Shown: piece after piece, positions 8,456 to 16,195 of the stretch
How positions within the stretch are numbered: position 1 is the stretch's first letter
How the letters are laid out: the number at the start of each line of letters is the position of its first letter
Assembly: GCA_963789015.1 (NCBI GenBank)
Contig: CAWBIU010000002.1
Span: forward strand, 620,001 to 684,000
Length of the DNA: 64,000 nt
Origin: JAOPZW01 sp963789015
GTDB taxonomy: Bacteria > Actinomycetota > Thermoleophilia > Solirubrobacterales > Solirubrobacteraceae
Reading direction: 5' to 3'
Translations under genes and position numbers: made by a program
Notes under the pieces: model-generated
Database searches by the model: none
What the model saw: the letters and a program-made list of their open reading frames with translations, nothing else
What the model was told of the DNA's origin: nothing

Positions 8456-9393
8456 CGACGGTCCGCGTCGAGGCGCCGGCCCGGCTGCACCTCGGCATGC
8501 TCGACGTCGTCGGCGGCGCCACGCGCCGCTTCGGCGGGCTCGGTGTGGCCGTCGAGCGTCCCGCGACGGTCGTCGAGGTGACCGCGAGCGACGCGCTCAC
8601 CACCGAGGGTCCCGAGGCCGAGCGCGCGCTCGCCGTCGCGCAGCGCGCCCGTGACGAGGTCGGGCTCGACGGCGGCGCCGGCATCCGCGTGCTCGAGGCG
8701 ATCCCGCCGCACATGGGCCTGGGCTCCGGCACCAAGCTCGCGCTCGCCGTCACGACCGCGCTGGCCCGGCTGGCCGGCCGGCGGCTCGACCCGCCGGCCA
8801 TCGCCCATGCCGCCGGGCGCGGCGCGCGCTCCGCCGTCGGCCTGTGGACCTTCTTCCTCGGCGGCCTGGTCGTGGAGGGCGGCGTGCGCCCCGGCGCCGA
8901 CCGCGCCGCCCCGCTGCTCGCCCACCACGCGATGCCCGACGACTGGCGCTGCGTGCTCGTGATCCCGAGCGGCGAGCCGGGGCTCTCGGGGCCGGAGGAG
9001 GAGGAGGCCTTCGCGCAGCTGCGCCCGGATCCCGAGCGCTCCGGGCTGATCGCGCAGCTCGTGCTCACCTCGCTGCTCCCCGGCCTCGCCGAGCGCGACC
9101 TGGCGGAGTTCGGCGCCGCCCTCACACAGCTGCAGCGGCTCGTCGGAGAGTCGTTCGCGCCGGTCCAGGGCGGCGTCTTCCACCCGCGCGCCGAGGGGGT
9201 CGTCGACATGCTGCTGCGCCTCGGGGCGGCCGGCGCGGGCCAGAGCTCGTGGGGGCCGGCGGCGTACGGGGTCGTCGGCGACGAGCGGGCGGGGGAGGAG
9301 CTCGTCCGCCGCGCGCGGGCCGAGCTCGGCGACGACGCGAGCGTCGAGCTCGTGCGCTTCGACAGCCGCGGCGCGCGCGTGGACGTGCGATGA
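8452..9393 (+). CDS. mptG: Beta-ribofuranosylaminobenzene 5'-phosphate synthase
   Basis: 313-aa GHMP-kinase-fold protein starting ARLHLGMLDVVGG, with the glycine-rich loop IPPHMGLGSGTKLALAV and a C-terminal GQSSWGPAAYGVV block. RFA-P synthase condenses 4-hydroxybenzoate/pABA-type acceptors with PRPP and is the first committed step of H4MPT assembly. GHMP fold plus the RLHLGM start and the C1-cluster context separate it from true sugar kinases. It overlaps the genes on both sides by four bases. Confidence 0.93.
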   Translation: MTTVRVEAPARLHLGMLDVVGGATRRFGGLGVAVERPATVVEVTASDALTTEGPEAERALAVAQRARDEVGLDGGAGIRVLEAIPPHMGLGSGTKLALAVTTALARLAGRRLDPPAIAHAAGRGARSAVGLWTFFLGGLVVEGGVRPGADRAAPLLAHHAMPDDWRCVLVIPSGEPGLSGPEEEEAFAQLRPDPERSGLIAQLVLTSLLPGLAERDLAEFGAALTQLQRLVGESFAPVQGGVFHPRAEGVVDMLLRLGAAGAGQSSWGPAAYGVVGDERAGEELVRRARAELGDDASVELVRFDSRGARVDVR

Positions 9394-10094
9394 GGTTGCT
9401 GGTCAGCGTCACCGACGCCGACGAGGCGCGCGTCGCCGCCGCGGCGGGCGTCGACATCGTCGACGTCAAGAACCCGGCCGAGGGCTCGCTCGGCGCCCCG
9501 GCGCCCGGCGTGATCGGCCGCGTCCGCGACGCCGTCCCGGCCGAGCGCCCGGTCAGCGTGGCGATCGGCGACATGCCCAACCTGCCCGGCACCGCGGCGC
9601 TCGCCGCGCTCGGCGCCGCGCGCTCCGGGGCGGCCTACGTGAAGGTCGGGCTGTGGGGGACGTCCACGGAGGACGATGCCGTCGCCCTCCTGCGCGCGGT
9701 CGCCGAGGCGGTCGACGGCGCCAGCGCCGTCATCGCCGCGGGCTACGCCGACGCCGAGCGCGTCCCGAGCCGGCCGCTGCCGCCCGCGTCGCTCGTCGCC
9801 GCCGCGCGCCGCGCCGGCGTCGGCGGCTGCCTGCTCGACACCGCCGTCAAGGACGGGCGCGGACTGCTCGAGTGGCTCGGCCCCGAGGCGCTCGCCGCGC
9901 TCGTCGCCGCCGGGCACGAGGCCGGCCTGGAGGTCGCGCTCGCCGGCGCGCTGCGCGCCGAGGACCTGGCCGCCGTGCGGGCGACCGGCGCCGACATCGC
10001 CGGCGTGCGATCGGCGGCGTGCCGGGACGGCGAGCGCACCGCGCCGATCGACGCCGGGCGGATCGCCGCGCTGCGCGCCCTCTGCGCGGGCTAG
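9390..10094 (+). CDS. mfnB: (5-formylfuran-3-yl)methyl phosphate synthase (MfnB, DUF556)
   Basis: 234-aa TIM-barrel-type protein. The N-terminus LLVSVTDADEARVA followed by VDIVDVKNPAEGSLGAPAP is the DUF556 hallmark, with the catalytic Schiff-base Lys in DVKNP and a second Lys in LLDTAVKDGRG. MfnB makes the furan ring of methanofuran from glyceraldehyde 3-phosphate. ATG overlaps the mptG stop by four bases. Its TAG overlaps the stop of the convergent mfnE gene. With mfnE and mfnF next door, the methanofuran head-group pathway is contiguous here. Confidence 0.94.
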   Translation: MRLLVSVTDADEARVAAAAGVDIVDVKNPAEGSLGAPAPGVIGRVRDAVPAERPVSVAIGDMPNLPGTAALAALGAARSGAAYVKVGLWGTSTEDDAVALLRAVAEAVDGASAVIAAGYADAERVPSRPLPPASLVAAARRAGVGGCLLDTAVKDGRGLLEWLGPEALAALVAAGHEAGLEVALAGALRAEDLAAVRATGADIAGVRSAACRDGERTAPIDAGRIAALRALCAG

Positions 10095-10744
10095 GCGATC
10101 TTGGTGCCGTCGGTGCTGCCGTGCTCGAGCAGCGCCACGAGCCGCGCCGGGTCGCGGCCGTCGACGATCCACGCCTCGACGCCCGCCGCGCGCAGCGCCT
10201 GCGGGAAGTGCGCGTCGACGCCGCCCGCGCGCCCGCCGGCGCGCAACTCGGCCAGCTCGTCGACGCTCAGGCGGGTGATCGGCTCGCCGGCCGGCGGCCA
10301 GTCGCGGTAGAGGCCGGCGACCGGCTTGACGAGCACCAGGCGCTCCGCCTTCGCCGCCCCGGCCACCCACGCGGCGATCGAGTCCGACGTGACCTCCCAC
10401 GAGAGCGGCAGCGGGTCGCCGGCGAGCAGCGCGGCGGGCCGCAGGACCTGTACGGCGCCGCCGGTGGCCTCGAGCTCCGTGCACGTCACCGCGCCGGGGA
10501 TCAGGTCGCCGAGCAGCCAGCCGAACTGGTCCATGGCGAGGATCGCCATGCGATGCGCCGTCGCGTCGCGCAGCGCGAAGCGGCCGTCGTGCGCGCGGAC
10601 GGCGTCGGCGAACCCGGCGCCGCCCGGGACGACGAGCAAACGGTGGCGGGCGCCGGCCTCGCCGACGGTGTCGCACAGCGCCTGCAGCGCGGCGTCGCCC
10701 GCCTCGCGCGCGAGCCCGCCGCCGATCTTCACGACGGTCGTCAC
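10091..10744 (-). CDS. mfnE: Amino acid kinase-fold protein, MfnE-like ([5-(aminomethyl)furan-3-yl]methyl phosphate kinase)
   Basis: 217 aa with the amino-acid-kinase fold: VVKIGGGLAREAGDAAL at the N-terminus, LLVVPGGAGFADAVR, and SWEVTSDSIAAW followed by LVLVKPVAGLY. MfnE phosphorylates the aminomethylfuran phosphate to the diphosphate used for coupling to the tyramine-glutamate part of methanofuran. The assignment rests on the fold and on lying between mfnB and mfnF. GTG at 10744 overlaps the mfnF stop (GTGA), so the pair is co-translated. Confidence 0.85.
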   Translation of the reverse strand: MTTVVKIGGGLAREAGDAALQALCDTVGEAGARHRLLVVPGGAGFADAVRAHDGRFALRDATAHRMAILAMDQFGWLLGDLIPGAVTCTELEATGGAVQVLRPAALLAGDPLPLSWEVTSDSIAAWVAGAAKAERLVLVKPVAGLYRDWPPAGEPITRLSVDELAELRAGGRAGGVDAHFPQALRAAGVEAWIVDGRDPARLVALLEHGSTDGTKIA

Positions 10745-11754
10745 GGCGCCGGCGGGCGCGCGGCCATGAGCTCGGCGAGGGCGGCGGCGGGGGCGGCGTC
10801 GCGCTCGGCCGCCGTCCACGGCAGCTCGGCGACCGGGCGCCCGAGGCGCTGCGCGACCTCGTGCGCCATGAACGCCCCGATGCCCAGCGCGACGACGGGC
10901 GCCGTGTCGGCGAGCCGTGCGATCACCTGGCGGGCGGCCGCCTCGATCTGGTCCACCTGCTCGGCGTGCAGGAAGGCGGCGATCGCCTCGATCTCCTCTG
11001 CCATCAGCTGCTCGACGTCGGAGCACACGAGCCGCGCCACGCGCTCGCGCGCGAACGCCACGCTCACAGGGCGCCCGTCCGGCGTCGAGCAGGTGTACGC
11101 GCCGGGTTCGATGTGGCCGAGGATGAGCTGCGCGTCGGCGCTGATCGCGAACAGCTCGGAGGCGACCGGGCACCAGCCGCCGCGGACGGGCACGCGCGGC
11201 GCGATCGCCGCGAGGTTGGTGCGCAGCGCGCCGGTGTAGACGAGCTCGCCGGCGAGCAGCCGGTCGAGATCGGTGCGCCCGGCGGCGGCCACCCCGCCCG
11301 CGGCGATCGGGATGACGTCGGCCGTCGTGCTGCCGACGTCGATCATCAGCGCGTCGGGATGCAGCGCCCCGACGGCGAGCGCGCTCGCCACCCAGTTGGC
11401 GGCCGCGACCTCGTGCGCCCGCGCCCGCGCCTGCGCGGGCGCGATGAGCTCCCCGCCGGTCGTGAAGACGAGCAGCGGCCGGCCCGCCAGCGCCGTCTCG
11501 GCGGCGTCGAGCACGAACGCGACGCCCTCGCGCTTGGTCCGGAAGGCGTCGGACAGCTCGGCCGTCGTCGTCAGCGCGACCGGCTCGGCCCGCCCCGCCG
11601 ACAGCTCCCCGACCACGTCGCGGAGCACCGCCTCGAGCGCCTCGCGGTCGCTCCAGACCTCGAACGGGCGCGTGACGGCGCGCCGCTCGCCACCGTCGCG
11701 GCGAACCGCCTTCGTGTTCGCTCCGCCGACGTCGAGGCCGATCACGCCGCCCAT
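10741..11754 (-). CDS. mfnF: H4MPT-linked C1 transfer pathway protein MfnF (methanofuran coupling enzyme)
   Basis: 337 aa of the hydantoinase/oxoprolinase-like ASKHA fold: GLDVGGANTKAVRR at the N-terminus, ALTTTAELSDAFRTKREGV, MIDVGSTTADVIPIAAGGV, and GALRTNLAAIAPRVPVRGGW. Archaeal MfnF joins the activated furan to gamma-glutamyltyramine to give the methanofuran core (APMF-Glu). The same protein is annotated in methylotrophs as an uncharacterised C1 transfer pathway protein. It is divergent from the HisA-like gene with only 18 bases between the starts. Confidence 0.9.
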   Translation of the reverse strand: MGGVIGLDVGGANTKAVRRDGGERRAVTRPFEVWSDREALEAVLRDVVGELSAGRAEPVALTTTAELSDAFRTKREGVAFVLDAAETALAGRPLLVFTTGGELIAPAQARARAHEVAAANWVASALAVGALHPDALMIDVGSTTADVIPIAAGGVAAAGRTDLDRLLAGELVYTGALRTNLAAIAPRVPVRGGWCPVASELFAISADAQLILGHIEPGAYTCSTPDGRPVSVAFARERVARLVCSDVEQLMAEEIEAIAAFLHAEQVDQIEAAARQVIARLADTAPVVALGIGAFMAHEVAQRLGRPVAELPWTAAERDAAPAAALAELMAARPPAP

Positions 11755-11772
11755 GCGCGACGCTCCCCGGCC

Positions 11773-12498
11773 GTGCGAGTGATCCCGGTCATCGATCTCA
11801 AGAGCGGAGCCGCCGTGCACGCGGTGCGCGGGGAGCGCGAACGTTATCGCCCGCTGCGCAGCGCGATCGTGGCCGGATCGGACCCCGTCGCGGTCACGCG
11901 CGCGGTGCGCGACGCGTTCGGGCTCGGCGAGCTCTACGTCGCCGACCTCGACGCGATCGCGGGCGGGCCGGGGCACCGCGAGCTGCTCGCGGCGCTGGCC
12001 GCGGAGGCGCGGGTGATGGTCGACGCCGGCAGCGCCGAGCCCGACGCCGTCCGGGAGCTGCTCGCCCTCGGCGCCGCGCGCGTCGTCATCGGCACCGAGA
12101 CGCTGGCCCGCGAGGCGGCGCTCGAGCGCCTGCGGGCCGAGCTCCCGAACGCGCCGCTCGTCCTCAGCCTCGACCTGCGTGCCGGCCGCGTCCTGTCGCC
12201 CGATCCCGAGCTCGCGCAGCTGGCGCCGCGCCAGGCGCTGGCGCGCCTGGCGCGCTTCGGCGTCCGCGAGGCGATCGTGCTCGACCTGGCCCGCGTGGGC
12301 TCGGGCGAGGGCCCGGACGTCGCGCTCCTGCGCGCGCTGCGCGCGAGCTTCCCCGAGCTCGCGCTGATCGCCGGGGGCGGCGTGCGCGACGCCGGCGACC
12401 TGCGCACCCTGGCCGCGGCCGGGGCGGCCGGCGCGCTCGTCGCCACCGCCCTGCACGGCGGCGCGATCGGTCCCGAGGAGCTGCGCGAGCTCACTTGA
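11773..12498 (+). CDS. HisA/HisF-related TIM-barrel protein of the C1 cluster
   Basis: 241 aa. RVIPVIDLKSGAAVHAVRGE is the HisA-type start with the first catalytic Asp, and LVLSLDLRAGRVL carries the equivalent second Asp. The phosphate-binding loop ALIAGGGVRDAGDLRTL and the C-terminal GALVATALHGG complete a (beta/alpha)8 barrel. HisA-like paralogues sit in archaeal and methylotroph C1 clusters and are thought to serve methanofuran/H4MPT synthesis rather than histidine synthesis; no his gene is nearby. The reaction is unknown. Start GTG 11773 is chosen because it gives the conserved N-terminus. The stop overlaps the convergent RimK-type gene by eight bases. Confidence 0.85.
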   Translation: MRVIPVIDLKSGAAVHAVRGERERYRPLRSAIVAGSDPVAVTRAVRDAFGLGELYVADLDAIAGGPGHRELLAALAAEARVMVDAGSAEPDAVRELLALGAARVVIGTETLAREAALERLRAELPNAPLVLSLDLRAGRVLSPDPELAQLAPRQALARLARFGVREAIVLDLARVGSGEGPDVALLRALRASFPELALIAGGGVRDAGDLRTLAAAGAAGALVATALHGGAIGPEELRELT

Positions 12499-13363
12499 CG
12501 AGCGTCTCGAGGCGCTCGACGATCGCGGCGGCGATGTCGACCCCGGTGGCGCGCTCGGCCCCGTACCAGCCGGGGATGCCGTTGACCTCGATCACGTGGT
12601 CGCGCCCGTCGGCGCCGGGCAGCAGGTCGACGCCGGCGTAGTCGGCGCCGAGGACCTCGGCGGCGCGCACGCACAGGCGCTCCTGCTCGGCGTCGAGCCG
12701 CACCGCGTGGGCTCGCGCGCCCCGCGCCAGGTTCGTCCGCCAGCCCTCGCCGATCCGCTCGATGGAGGCGACGACGCGCTCGCCGACGACGACCGCGCGC
12801 ACGTCGCGGCCGGCGTGGGGCAGCGTCTCCTGGAGGTAGAAGACCGCGCGCTCGAGCTCGAGCGCGCGGAACACCCGCATCGCGACGTCGGGGTCCTCGA
12901 TGCGGACCAGGCCGCTGCCCATCGAGCCGAACAGCGGCTTGACGATCACGTCGCCGCCCAGCTCGGCGAACGCCTGCTCGGCGTCGGCGGCCCGCTCGCA
13001 GGCGATCGTGCGCGGGGTCGGCACGCCGGCGCGCGCCAGGAGCGCCGAGGCGAGGAACTTGTCGACGGTCCGCTCGATCGCGGGCGCGCCGTTGACCGCG
13101 CGCACCCCGGCGGCGGCGAGCGCGTGCAGGACGTCGACCCGGAAGACGACCTGCTCGAGCGAGCCGCGCGGCACGCCGCGCACGAGCACGACGTCGCACT
13201 CCTCGAGCGCCACCTCCAGCCCGCGCACGGCGATCCCGCCGTCGATGCGGCCGACCATCCGCGTGACGGGCGCGAAGCCCCACTCGTGCCCGCGCGCCGT
13301 CAGCGCCCGCTGCAGCCGCTCGGCGTGCCAGCCGCGGGTCGAGCCGAGGATCGCGATGCGCAT
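12491..13363 (-). CDS. RimK-family alpha-L-glutamate ligase, MptN-like
   Basis: 290-aa ATP-grasp ligase: RIAILGSTRGWHAERLQRAL at the N-terminus, VNGAPAIERTVDKFLASALL, the glycine loop DVIVKPLFGSMGSGLVRI, and the metal site AGVDLLPGADGRDHVIEVNG. Archaeal MptN/CofF-type members add glutamate to H4MPT or F420, while RimK modifies ribosomal S6. The H4MPT cluster context favours a tetrahydromethanopterin or methanofuran glutamate ligase. ATG at 13363 overlaps the stop of mptA (ATGA), so it is the distal gene of the fhc-mptA operon. Confidence 0.85.
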   Translation of the reverse strand: MRIAILGSTRGWHAERLQRALTARGHEWGFAPVTRMVGRIDGGIAVRGLEVALEECDVVLVRGVPRGSLEQVVFRVDVLHALAAAGVRAVNGAPAIERTVDKFLASALLARAGVPTPRTIACERAADAEQAFAELGGDVIVKPLFGSMGSGLVRIEDPDVAMRVFRALELERAVFYLQETLPHAGRDVRAVVVGERVVASIERIGEGWRTNLARGARAHAVRLDAEQERLCVRAAEVLGADYAGVDLLPGADGRDHVIEVNGIPGWYGAERATGVDIAAAIVERLETLVK

Positions 13364-14325
13364 CACGGCACGGCGCGGACGGCGTCGAGCCACTCGCGCG
13401 CCGACGTGTGACGCGGCGCGGCGGCGCCGGTGCGCCGCTCGGCGCGCAGCTCGCCCAGCAGGCCGGAGCGCTCGACGACGACGTCGTGCTGGTGCAGCGT
13501 GCCGAGGTTCTCCTGGCGGGCGGAGACGAACGCGTCGTCGGGGAGGTCCGCGTAGCGCTCCAGCACGCCGCGGAGCATCCCGCGCACGCAGTCCTCGACG
13601 AAGCGCGGGTTGCGGTGCGCCTTCTCGACGATGGCGCCCTCGTCGGCGCGCTTGAGCAGCTCGTAGATCTCGCTGGACATCGCGCCCTCGACGATGTCGA
13701 GCAGGGCGGCGGCGTCGATGTCGGTGTCGCAGCCCTCCGGGCAGCCGACGTGCAGCGTGCCCAGGCCGCGCTCGTTGCCGGCGGCGACGGGCACCGCGTC
13801 GAGGATGCGGGCGATCTGGCCGTCGCTGAAGCCGCCCGCTGCCAGCCGCTCGCCGGCCGCCGCGGCGACGAGGCGCTGGGTGGCCGGCGACGCGGTCGTG
13901 CCCTGGGCCGCGACGCCGACGATCCGCCGTGTGCCGTGCGCGGACGCGACCGCCGAGACGTGCAGCGTGTAGATCTCCTGCGTGGGGATCCCGGAGACCG
14001 GCGCGGGCTTGTGCTCGGGGTAGCGCGCGCGCAGCGTGACCTCGGCGCGCGGCGCCTCCTGGCGCCGGCGCACGATCTCGGCGATGTGCTGCGCCAGCTC
14101 CTCGGCGCGGAAGCCGACCTCGCCGATGACGACCTGGCCGATGGCCTCGTTGACCGCGGCGGCGAAGCGCGACGCGCGCGGCTCGTCCTGCTCGGGGCCG
14201 AGGTGGATGAAGCAGTCCAGCCGCGCGTGGTAGAGCTGCGGGTGGCGGACGCCGGGCCCGCTGACCCGGATGACCTTCTCGACCCCGGACACGCCGACGC
14301 GCGTCAACGACGGCGGCCGCGTCAC
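13363..14325 (-). CDS. mptA: GTP cyclohydrolase MptA/FolE2 family
   Basis: 320 aa; RVGVSGVEKVIRVSG start, HARLDCFIHLGPEQDEPRAS, FRAEELAQHIAEIVRRRQ and a C-terminal DDAFVSARQENLGTLHQHDV block are typical of the DUF198/FolE2-MptA family. MptA opens GTP to 7,8-dihydro-D-neopterin 2',3'-cyclic phosphate for H4MPT; FolE2 gives dihydroneopterin triphosphate for folate. Context favours MptA but sequence alone does not exclude FolE2. A divalent metal is bound by the conserved Cys/His/Glu set; CPEGC and HQHDV are visible candidates. The GTG start overlaps the fhcC stop by four bases. Confidence 0.88.
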   Translation of the reverse strand: MTRPPSLTRVGVSGVEKVIRVSGPGVRHPQLYHARLDCFIHLGPEQDEPRASRFAAAVNEAIGQVVIGEVGFRAEELAQHIAEIVRRRQEAPRAEVTLRARYPEHKPAPVSGIPTQEIYTLHVSAVASAHGTRRIVGVAAQGTTASPATQRLVAAAAGERLAAGGFSDGQIARILDAVPVAAGNERGLGTLHVGCPEGCDTDIDAAALLDIVEGAMSSEIYELLKRADEGAIVEKAHRNPRFVEDCVRGMLRGVLERYADLPDDAFVSARQENLGTLHQHDVVVERSGLLGELRAERRTGAAAPRHTSAREWLDAVRAVP

Positions 14326-15137
14326 CGCCCGGACTCGAGGATCAGGACCTCGCCGCGGCGCAGGTCCAGGCTGTCGCCGCACCAGCGCTCGTAGCGGCCG
14401 TCGATCTGCTCGTCGGTCACCGGCAGGCCCTGAGCGCGGAGATGGCGCAGGTAGAGGCGCAGGAAGGGCGGGCGGTAGGAGCACGCGAAGGCGAACGTGG
14501 GCAGCAGCGTGGCGCCGGACATGGCGACGATCGTGCCGCGCCGGCTCGCCGCGCCGGGCCGGGCGCCGAGCCCGCCGAAGGCGACGATCGTCCCGGCGAG
14601 CATGCGCAGCCCGGCGGCGTCGCCGACGCGTCCGGCCACGGCGATCAGCCCGCGCCGCAGGCCGGCGCCCGCCTGCTCGCCGGCGTCGCCGTGGACGAGG
14701 ATCTCGCCGCCGCGCATCCCGGCGCGCTCGCCCGGCTCGCCCGCGCCGAGGTGCCGGCCGGCCGAGCCGCGGACCACGAGCCGCCCGCCGAGCATGTTCA
14801 CGCCCGCGAAGTCCCCGGCGTCGCCCTCGACGACGAGCTCGCCGCCGGACATGCCCGCGCCGGCGTGCATCCCGGCGTCGCCGGCGACCGTCACCCGGCC
14901 GTCGGTCATGCCCGCGCCGAGGAACTTGACGCTCTCGAGGTCGCCCTCGAAGCGCAGCTCCTCGTCCCCGTCGCCCGACACGTCGAAGAAGTCGCCGACC
15001 TGCGCCCGCCGGTTGCCCTCCCAGACGGTGAGCGCCTCGATCTCGCCGCGGCTCAGCGCCGAGACGCGATCCGGCGTGACGCCCTCGGCCTCGAGCGGCA
15101 CGGACGGGCGCTCGCGCAACGTGAGGGTCAGCGTCAC
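14322..15137 (-). CDS. fhcC: Formylmethanofuran dehydrogenase/formyltransferase-hydrolase complex subunit C
   Basis: 271 aa. The centre is a right-handed beta-helix of GxxM(A/G)GG(E/R) repeats: GMTDGRVTVAGDAGMHAG, MSGGELVVEGDAGDFAG, MLGGRLVVRGSAGRHLG and MRGGEILVHGDAGEQAG, as in FwdC/FmdC. FhcC is the scaffold subunit of the cytoplasmic complex that moves the formyl group from H4MPT to methanofuran and hydrolyses it to formate. GTG at 15137 is chosen because the conserved N-terminus (TLTLRERPSVPLEAEGV) begins there. The frame stays open upstream only by chance. It is 86 bases from fhcD. Confidence 0.93.
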   Translation of the reverse strand: MTLTLTLRERPSVPLEAEGVTPDRVSALSRGEIEALTVWEGNRRAQVGDFFDVSGDGDEELRFEGDLESVKFLGAGMTDGRVTVAGDAGMHAGAGMSGGELVVEGDAGDFAGVNMLGGRLVVRGSAGRHLGAGEPGERAGMRGGEILVHGDAGEQAGAGLRRGLIAVAGRVGDAAGLRMLAGTIVAFGGLGARPGAASRRGTIVAMSGATLLPTFAFACSYRPPFLRLYLRHLRAQGLPVTDEQIDGRYERWCGDSLDLRRGEVLILESGR

Positions 15138-15223
15138 GAGTGGTTCCGTTCGTAGCACGTGTGCCGTCCAGGCGGCCGGCGGCGGCTGGCAAGGACGCAG
15201 ACCGCAGGACTGCCCCGGGCAGT

Positions 15224-16195
15224 TCAAGGGTCGAGGACGCCGCCAGGCGGTGATCGCCGGTCGCTGGCGGTGCGCGTGCTTGCGGACGGGACCACGTCCT
15301 CCCGCGCCGAGCCGACGAGCTCGTGCAGGCCGATGTGGAACGGTCCGAGCCCGCCGCCGTAGTTGCCGGCGGTCACCTGGCTGGCGCCCGCGGCGGCGGC
15401 GGCGTGCAGGCCCCGCCCCATCGCCTCGCGCACCCCGTCGAGCGTCAGGCCGTCGATGACGATCTCGAACACCGAGCCGACGTCCGGCGGCACCTCGCTG
15501 TTGGCGACCAGCGGGCGCAGCGTCGGGCACAGCGGGTCGTTCGTCGAGGCGATCAGGCTGCTGTAGCGCGAGCCGAGCTTGCTGCCGCTGCGGGCGATCC
15601 CGCCCGGGAACGGGAGGATCACGTCGCGCACGGTGCGCATCTCGGCGGCGGCCGCCTCCGCGGCGCGCAGCGCGCTGGCGACGTCGGGGCCGAGCATGAT
15701 GATGTTGCCGCCGGCGACGCCCTCCATCACGCCGAAGCGCTCCTCGATGAGGAACTCGCCCTCCATCACCGGCACGCGCCAGTAGCGGCGCCCGTCGAGG
15801 ACCTTGCTGGCCTGGTAGCCGTCGCCGAAGAAGCGCAGCTTGCCGCCGATGTCCTCCGTCTCCTCGACGTCGAGGCCGTTGAAGCACGCGGTCGTGGGGC
15901 AGGTGAGCACGCTCTGGCCGATGCGCTCGATCAGGCGCTTGACCAGGCCCTCGCGGTCGGGCGCGAACAGCAGCAGGCTGATCCCCGGCCGACCGTCGGG
16001 CGTCTCGCCGGGGTCGAGCTCGCGCTCGATCCCGGCCTCGCACTTGCACCCGATCACCGACGTGGCGAAGCCGGTCAGCGAGCGGCCGGCCTCGTGCGCC
16101 CACGCCGGGCTCTCCGCGGTCACGACGATCCGCGCGCCCCACATCGGGAAGGCCTCGGCGAAGGTGTCGACGATCTCGGCGCCGGACAGTCTCAT
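15224..16195 (-). CDS. fhcD: Formylmethanofuran:H4MPT formyltransferase (Fhc subunit D)
   Basis: 323 aa. Conserved blocks are AEIVDTFAEAFPMWGARIVV, TSVIGCKCEAGIERELDPGE, SVLTCPTTACFNGLD, GDGYQASKVLDGRRYWRVPV and AGNYGGGLGPFHIGLHEL. FhcD/Ftr transfers the formyl group between H4MPT and methanofuran. About 25 residues after the usual LHEL end (to VLDP) form an Arg/Ser/Pro-rich tail that looks non-conserved. The ATG at 16195 overlaps the fhcA stop (ATGA). Confidence 0.95.
   Translation of the reverse strand: MRLSGAEIVDTFAEAFPMWGARIVVTAESPAWAHEAGRSLTGFATSVIGCKCEAGIERELDPGETPDGRPGISLLLFAPDREGLVKRLIERIGQSVLTCPTTACFNGLDVEETEDIGGKLRFFGDGYQASKVLDGRRYWRVPVMEGEFLIEERFGVMEGVAGGNIIMLGPDVASALRAAEAAAAEMRTVRDVILPFPGGIARSGSKLGSRYSSLIASTNDPLCPTLRPLVANSEVPPDVGSVFEIVIDGLTLDGVREAMGRGLHAAAAAGASQVTAGNYGGGLGPFHIGLHELVGSAREDVVPSASTRTASDRRSPPGGVLDP

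Noticed and set aside
15138..16142. N-terminal extension of fhcC up to 16142
   Set aside because: The upstream part overlaps fhcD out of frame and has no FhcC features; conserved protein starts at GTG 15137.
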